This document shows, piece after piece, positions 23,634 through 26,003 of a stretch of DNA of 26,003 bases. The stretch is taken from assembly GCA_021647585.1 (NCBI GenBank), contig JAKIUK010000057.1, forward strand, positions 1 through 26,003, in the 5' to 3' direction. The notes below the pieces were generated by a model. It was not told the origin of the DNA. It saw only the letters and a program-made list of their open reading frames with translations, and did not search any database. Source of the DNA: Methylococcaceae bacterium. Lineage in GTDB: Bacteria > Pseudomonadota > Gammaproteobacteria > Methylococcales > Methylomonadaceae. Numbering within the stretch: position 1 is the first letter of the stretch; every line of letters begins with the position of its first letter. Both the position numbers and the translations under genes were made by a program.

Positions 23634-25019
23634 ATGAGTAATGGTAAAATCGTTCAGATTATCGGAGCGGTCGTCGATGTGGAGTTTTCACGCGAAGATT
23701 TGCCGAAGGTATATGACGCATTAAATGTTGAAAATAAAGGTTTAACATTAGAAGTTCAGCAACAGATTGGCGACGGTGTCGTTCGTACTATTGCAATGGG
23801 AACGACTGATGGCTTGAGTCGTGGATTGGAAGTAAGCAATTCAGGCGAAGCAATTAAAGTGCCTGTAGGTCAAAAAACCTTAGGACGTATTATGGACGTT
23901 CTAGGTGAGCCTATTGATGAAAAAGGTCCTATTGGCGAAGAAGAAAAATGGGTTATCCATAGAGATGCACCGGCTTATGATGAACAAGCACCTGCTAACG
24001 AGTTATTAGAAACTGGTATCAAAGTGATTGACTTGGTTTGCCCGTTTGCCAAAGGAGGTAAAGTCGGTCTGTTTGGTGGTGCCGGTGTTGGTAAAACAGT
24101 CAACATGATGGAGCTTATTCGTAATATAGCGATTGAGCACAGTGGTTTCTCAGTATTTGCTGGTGTGGGTGAGCGAACTCGTGAGGGTAATGATTTTTAC
24201 CACGAAATGACGGATTCAAATGTAATCGACAAAGTATCATTAGTATACGGTCAAATGAACGAGCCGCCTGGAAATAGATTGCGTGTTGCTTTGACTGGTT
24301 TGACTATGGCGGAATATTTCCGTGAAGAAGGTCGTGATGTATTATTTTTCGTTGATAATATTTATCGTTATACCTTGGCGGGTACTGAAGTATCCGCGTT
24401 ATTAGGACGTATGCCATCAGCGGTAGGTTATCAGCCTACGCTGGCTGAAGAAATGGGTGTATTACAAGAACGTATTACTTCAACTAAAACAGGCTCTATT
24501 ACTTCTATTCAAGCGGTATATGTACCTGCAGATGATTTAACAGATCCATCACCTGCTACAACTTTCGCGCATTTAGACGCGACCGTCGTATTATCTCGTC
24601 AAATTGCTGAGCTAGGTATTTATCCTGCGATTGATCCATTGGATTCAAGTAGCCGTCAGTTAGATCCTTTAGTGATTGGGCAAGAGCATTATGATGTGGC
24701 TCGTGGTGTACAAGGTATCTTGCAGCGTTACAAAGAATTGCGTGATATTATTGCTATTTTAGGGATGGATGAATTATCAGAAGAAGATAAATTAACGGTA
24801 ACAAGAGCACGTAAAGTTCAGCGTTTCTTATCTCAACCTTTCTTTGTTGCTGAAGTATTTACAGGTTCACCAGGAAAATATGTATCCCTAAAAGATACCA
24901 TTGCTGGCTTTAAAGGTATTATTGCTGGTGAATATGATGATCTTCCTGAGCAAGCTTTCTATATGGTAGGTACCATTGATGAAGCGATCGAGAAAGCAGC
25001 AAAAGCGAAAGGAAAATAA
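23634..25019 (+). CDS. atpD: F-type ATP synthase subunit beta
   Basis: 461-residue catalytic subunit. Walker A is GGAGVGKT with Lys154; the catalytic Glu180 and Arg181 lie in GVGERTREGND; the Walker B/phosphate region is LFFVDNIYRYTLAGTE. The C-terminal DELSEED-type catch loop (MDELSEEDK) is present. Sequence blocks are very close to other gammaproteobacterial beta chains. The Shine-Dalgarno AGAGAGGA precedes the ATG. Confidence 0.98.
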   Translation: MSNGKIVQIIGAVVDVEFSREDLPKVYDALNVENKGLTLEVQQQIGDGVVRTIAMGTTDGLSRGLEVSNSGEAIKVPVGQKTLGRIMDVLGEPIDEKGPIGEEEKWVIHRDAPAYDEQAPANELLETGIKVIDLVCPFAKGGKVGLFGGAGVGKTVNMMELIRNIAIEHSGFSVFAGVGERTREGNDFYHEMTDSNVIDKVSLVYGQMNEPPGNRLRVALTGLTMAEYFREEGRDVLFFVDNIYRYTLAGTEVSALLGRMPSAVGYQPTLAEEMGVLQERITSTKTGSITSIQAVYVPADDLTDPSPATTFAHLDATVVLSRQIAELGIYPAIDPLDSSSRQLDPLVIGQEHYDVARGVQGILQRYKELRDIIAILGMDELSEEDKLTVTRARKVQRFLSQPFFVAEVFTGSPGKYVSLKDTIAGFKGIIAGEYDDLPEQAFYMVGTIDEAIEKAAKAKGK

Positions 25020-25036
25020 TCCTGTTAGGAGATATT

Positions 25037-25459
25037 ATGGTTATGACCGTACATGTTGACATCGTTAGTGCAGAAAATGAAATATTCTCTGGACTGGCTG
25101 AAATGGTTTTTGCTCCTGCAGAACTTGGCGAAGTAGGTATTGCTCCACGTCATGCGCCATTAATAACTAAACTGCTTCCTGGCGAAGTACGTGTAAAAGT
25201 AAGTGATACAGAAACTCTGGAATATCATGTTTCTGGCGGAATTTTAGAAGTACAACCGCATTTAGTCACTGTGTTGGCAGATACTGCAATTAGAGCAAAA
25301 GATATTGATGAAGCTTCTGCATTAGAAGCAAAAGCAAAAGCGGAAGAAATGTTGTCAGATAAATCTGGCAAAATAGATTTTGCTAAAGCACAAGCTGAAT
25401 TGGCCCAAGCAATGTCGCAGTTAAGAACATTGGATCGTTTAAGAAAACGAGGCAGATAG
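25037..25459 (+). CDS. atpC: F-type ATP synthase subunit epsilon
   Basis: 140 residues from ATG 25037, with AGGAG at good spacing (a second ATG at 25043 is possible). The N-terminal beta-sandwich (VHVDIVSAENEIFSGLAEMV, then ELGEVGIAPRHAPLITKL) and the C-terminal helical hairpin (AELAQAMSQLRTLDRLRKRGR) are both complete. Epsilon couples rotor to c-ring and can inhibit hydrolysis. Last gene of the operon. Confidence 0.97.
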   Translation: MVMTVHVDIVSAENEIFSGLAEMVFAPAELGEVGIAPRHAPLITKLLPGEVRVKVSDTETLEYHVSGGILEVQPHLVTVLADTAIRAKDIDEASALEAKAKAEEMLSDKSGKIDFAKAQAELAQAMSQLRTLDRLRKRGR

Positions 25460-25487
25460 TTTTTTACTGTTAAGTTATATAAGTTAT

Positions 25488-25526
25488 AAAAAGCCCGATT
25501 TTGTATAAACATTTTCGGGCTTTTTT
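25488..25526 (+). terminator. Intrinsic terminator of the atp operon
   Basis: The stem AAGCCCGA/TCGGGCTT (from 25491 and up to 25522) with outer A:T pairs closes a 16-nt loop and is followed by TTTTTT. It lies 28 bp after the atpC stop. The A-run on the left arm makes it usable in the other direction too. Confidence 0.9.
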
Positions 25527-25557
25527 ATGCAAGTTAAATAATGATTGAACTATAATC

Positions 25558-25892
25558 CTAGAAAGATCAGTTGATCGCTTAGTATGTGCTTAAGCTATTG
25601 AATAGTGAGTATAACTTAATTCATCAGCACTCATCTGTTGGATGGGGGATGTTCGCTTCACGGTTTTGTGAAGAAATCTGGACGAAAAATCCTGTAGAAT
25701 AGCTCTCGATAAGGGCTATGGCCATTGCCTACATGGAAGTAGGTAAGGGGCGTAAGCAGGACGCGGAAGCTTTATCTTCGAGCGATTCTTTGTCTTTGAA
25801 ATACATGGATGCATTGAATGCAGAAAATGCAGGAGCATTTTTCTGTCTCGCCCAGATTTTCCACAAAATCCGTTCTCAACTGATTTTTCTAG
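25558..25892. mobile_element. 335-bp inverted-repeat-bounded element, related to the one at the left window edge
   Basis: The left end CTAGAAAGATCAGTTGA (25558-25574) and the right end TCAACTGATTTTTCTAG (25876-25892) are inverted copies at 16 of 17 positions. If the outer TA (25559-25560 and 25890-25891) is the target duplication, the terminal repeat is GAAARATCAGTTGA. The right end is identical over 18 bases to 133-150, and similarity to that copy fades over about 45 bp inward, while internal lengths differ (about 160 and 335 bp). The interior is visibly more GC-rich than its flanks and holds several hairpins. A 91-codon frame beginning at 25718 crosses the right end and has no Shine-Dalgarno or family resemblance, so it is not called as a gene. 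Confidence 0.65.
25656..25859. ncRNA. Possible structured RNA inside the 335-bp element
   Basis: A closing helix AAATCTGG (25674-25681) / CCAGATTT (25852-25859) encloses successive hairpins: ATAGC/GCTAT (25699-25703 / 25715-25719), TTGCCTAC/GTAGGTAA (25725-25732 / 25739-25746) and GGAAG/CTTC (25765-25779). A further hairpin CTTCAC/GTGAAG (25656-25661 / 25668-25673) lies just outside. I do not recognise it as a known RNA. The GGACGCGGAAGC segment (25759-25770) slightly recalls the core of cyclic-di-GMP riboswitches, but the partner motifs are missing. Confidence 0.3.
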
Positions 25893-25920
25893 TCAGCTAT
25901 AGTAAGAACCAGCAAAAAGA

Positions 25921-25989
25921 AGTGGGAACCCTCAGAATAGGGTTTTTGTTTGTAAACAAACAACCCTTATCGTTGGAGGTGTTCCCACT
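25921..25989 (+). promoter_or_regulatory. Hairpin sequestering the Shine-Dalgarno of the ORF at 25990
   Basis: AGTGGGAAC (25921-25929) pairs perfectly with GTTCCCACT (25981-25989), CCTC (25930-25933) pairs with GAGG (25976-25979), and an upper stem joins AGGG/CCCT and TTGTTTG/CAAACAA around a TAAA loop (25953-25956). The GGAGG at 25975-25979, the ribosome site for the ATG at 25990, is therefore inside the stem. The stem ends exactly at the start codon. Confidence 0.7.
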
Positions 25990-26003
25990 ATGAAGAAGCG
26001 TAC
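25990..26003 (+). CDS. Start of an ORF cut by the right window edge (possible transposase)
   Basis: ATG AAG AAG CGT AC begins a frame (Met-Lys-Lys-Arg-Thr) 10 bp after a strong GGAGG. Only four codons and part of a fifth are visible, so no family can be assigned. The location next to inverted-repeat DNA and the hairpin that buries its ribosome site make an insertion-sequence gene the leading guess. It is not glmU, the frequent neighbour of atpC. Confidence 0.4.

Noticed and set aside
25745..25790. Cyclic-di-GMP (GEMM) riboswitch suggested by GGACGCGGAAGC
   Set aside because: The upstream GCAAACC-type half and the tetraloop-receptor arrangement are missing, and no gene with a fitting function follows.
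25718..25993. 91-codon open frame in the right-edge element
   Set aside because: No Shine-Dalgarno, it runs through the element's terminal repeat and the following hairpin, and the product resembles nothing I know.
1..26003. CRISPR array, rRNA or tRNA genes, prophage or defence island
   Set aside because: No regularly spaced direct repeats, no cloverleaf-like or rRNA-like segments, and no nuclease, methylase, toxin-antitoxin or phage structural genes were seen.

Overview
The window is AT-rich bacterial DNA that reads as a gammaproteobacterium. The F1Fo ATP synthase subunits look gammaproteobacterial (H+-type c subunit with Asp66; beta subunit with the FVDNIYRYTLAGTEVSALLGR-type block typical of that class). 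The outer-membrane proteins and the small lipoprotein indicate a Gram-negative envelope. A Methylococcales-like or related aquatic lineage is my best guess from the mix of an alginate-export-type porin, AmmeMemoRadiSam genes and many short palindromic repeats, but the sequence alone does not prove it.

Layout. 1-150 is the right part of a miniature inverted-repeat element whose end reappears at 25875-25892. 580-2964 is an exported DUF255 (YyaL/SPATA20-type) thioredoxin-fold protein with an added DsbD-alpha-like C-terminal domain. 3125-3898 (minus) holds a 36-residue lipoprotein, missing from ordinary length-filtered gene calls, and a conserved-looking membrane protein. 4002-4133 is a palindromic MITE-like repeat. 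4688-5407 is a membrane-anchored SIMPL protein. 5447-9280 (minus) is a large sensor histidine kinase with two periplasmic ligand-binding modules and PAS-GAF-PAS input domains. 9281-10725 is a decayed region: a nested hairpin, a frameshifted and truncated DUF900 alpha/beta-hydrolase pseudogene, and a second MITE-like element. Then follow thpR (2'-5' RNA ligase family), an orphan periplasmic amino-acid-type binding protein, a gene fragment, an alginate-export-type porin, and an orphan CheY-like receiver.

15023-18161 is a redox/radical cluster. A TlpA-like exported thioredoxin and the radical SAM protein AmrS lie on the minus strand, divergent from amrB (MEMO family) and amrA (AMMECR1 family): a complete AmmeMemoRadiSam set. 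18547-25459 is a complete canonical atp operon, atpI-B-E-F-H-A-G-D-C, ended by a clear intrinsic terminator at 25488-25526. A stable hairpin between atpE and atpF may support the high c-subunit stoichiometry.

The last 450 bases are mobile or structured DNA. A 335-bp inverted-repeat-bounded element (25558-25892) is more GC-rich than its flanks and is full of local hairpins. It is followed by a near-continuous hairpin of about 70 nt that buries the Shine-Dalgarno of an ORF starting at 25990 and running off the window, an arrangement reminiscent of the translational self-restraint of insertion-sequence transposases. The most novel-looking material is this right edge with its partner repeat at the left edge, the DUF255-DsbD-alpha fusion, and several unassigned palindromes.
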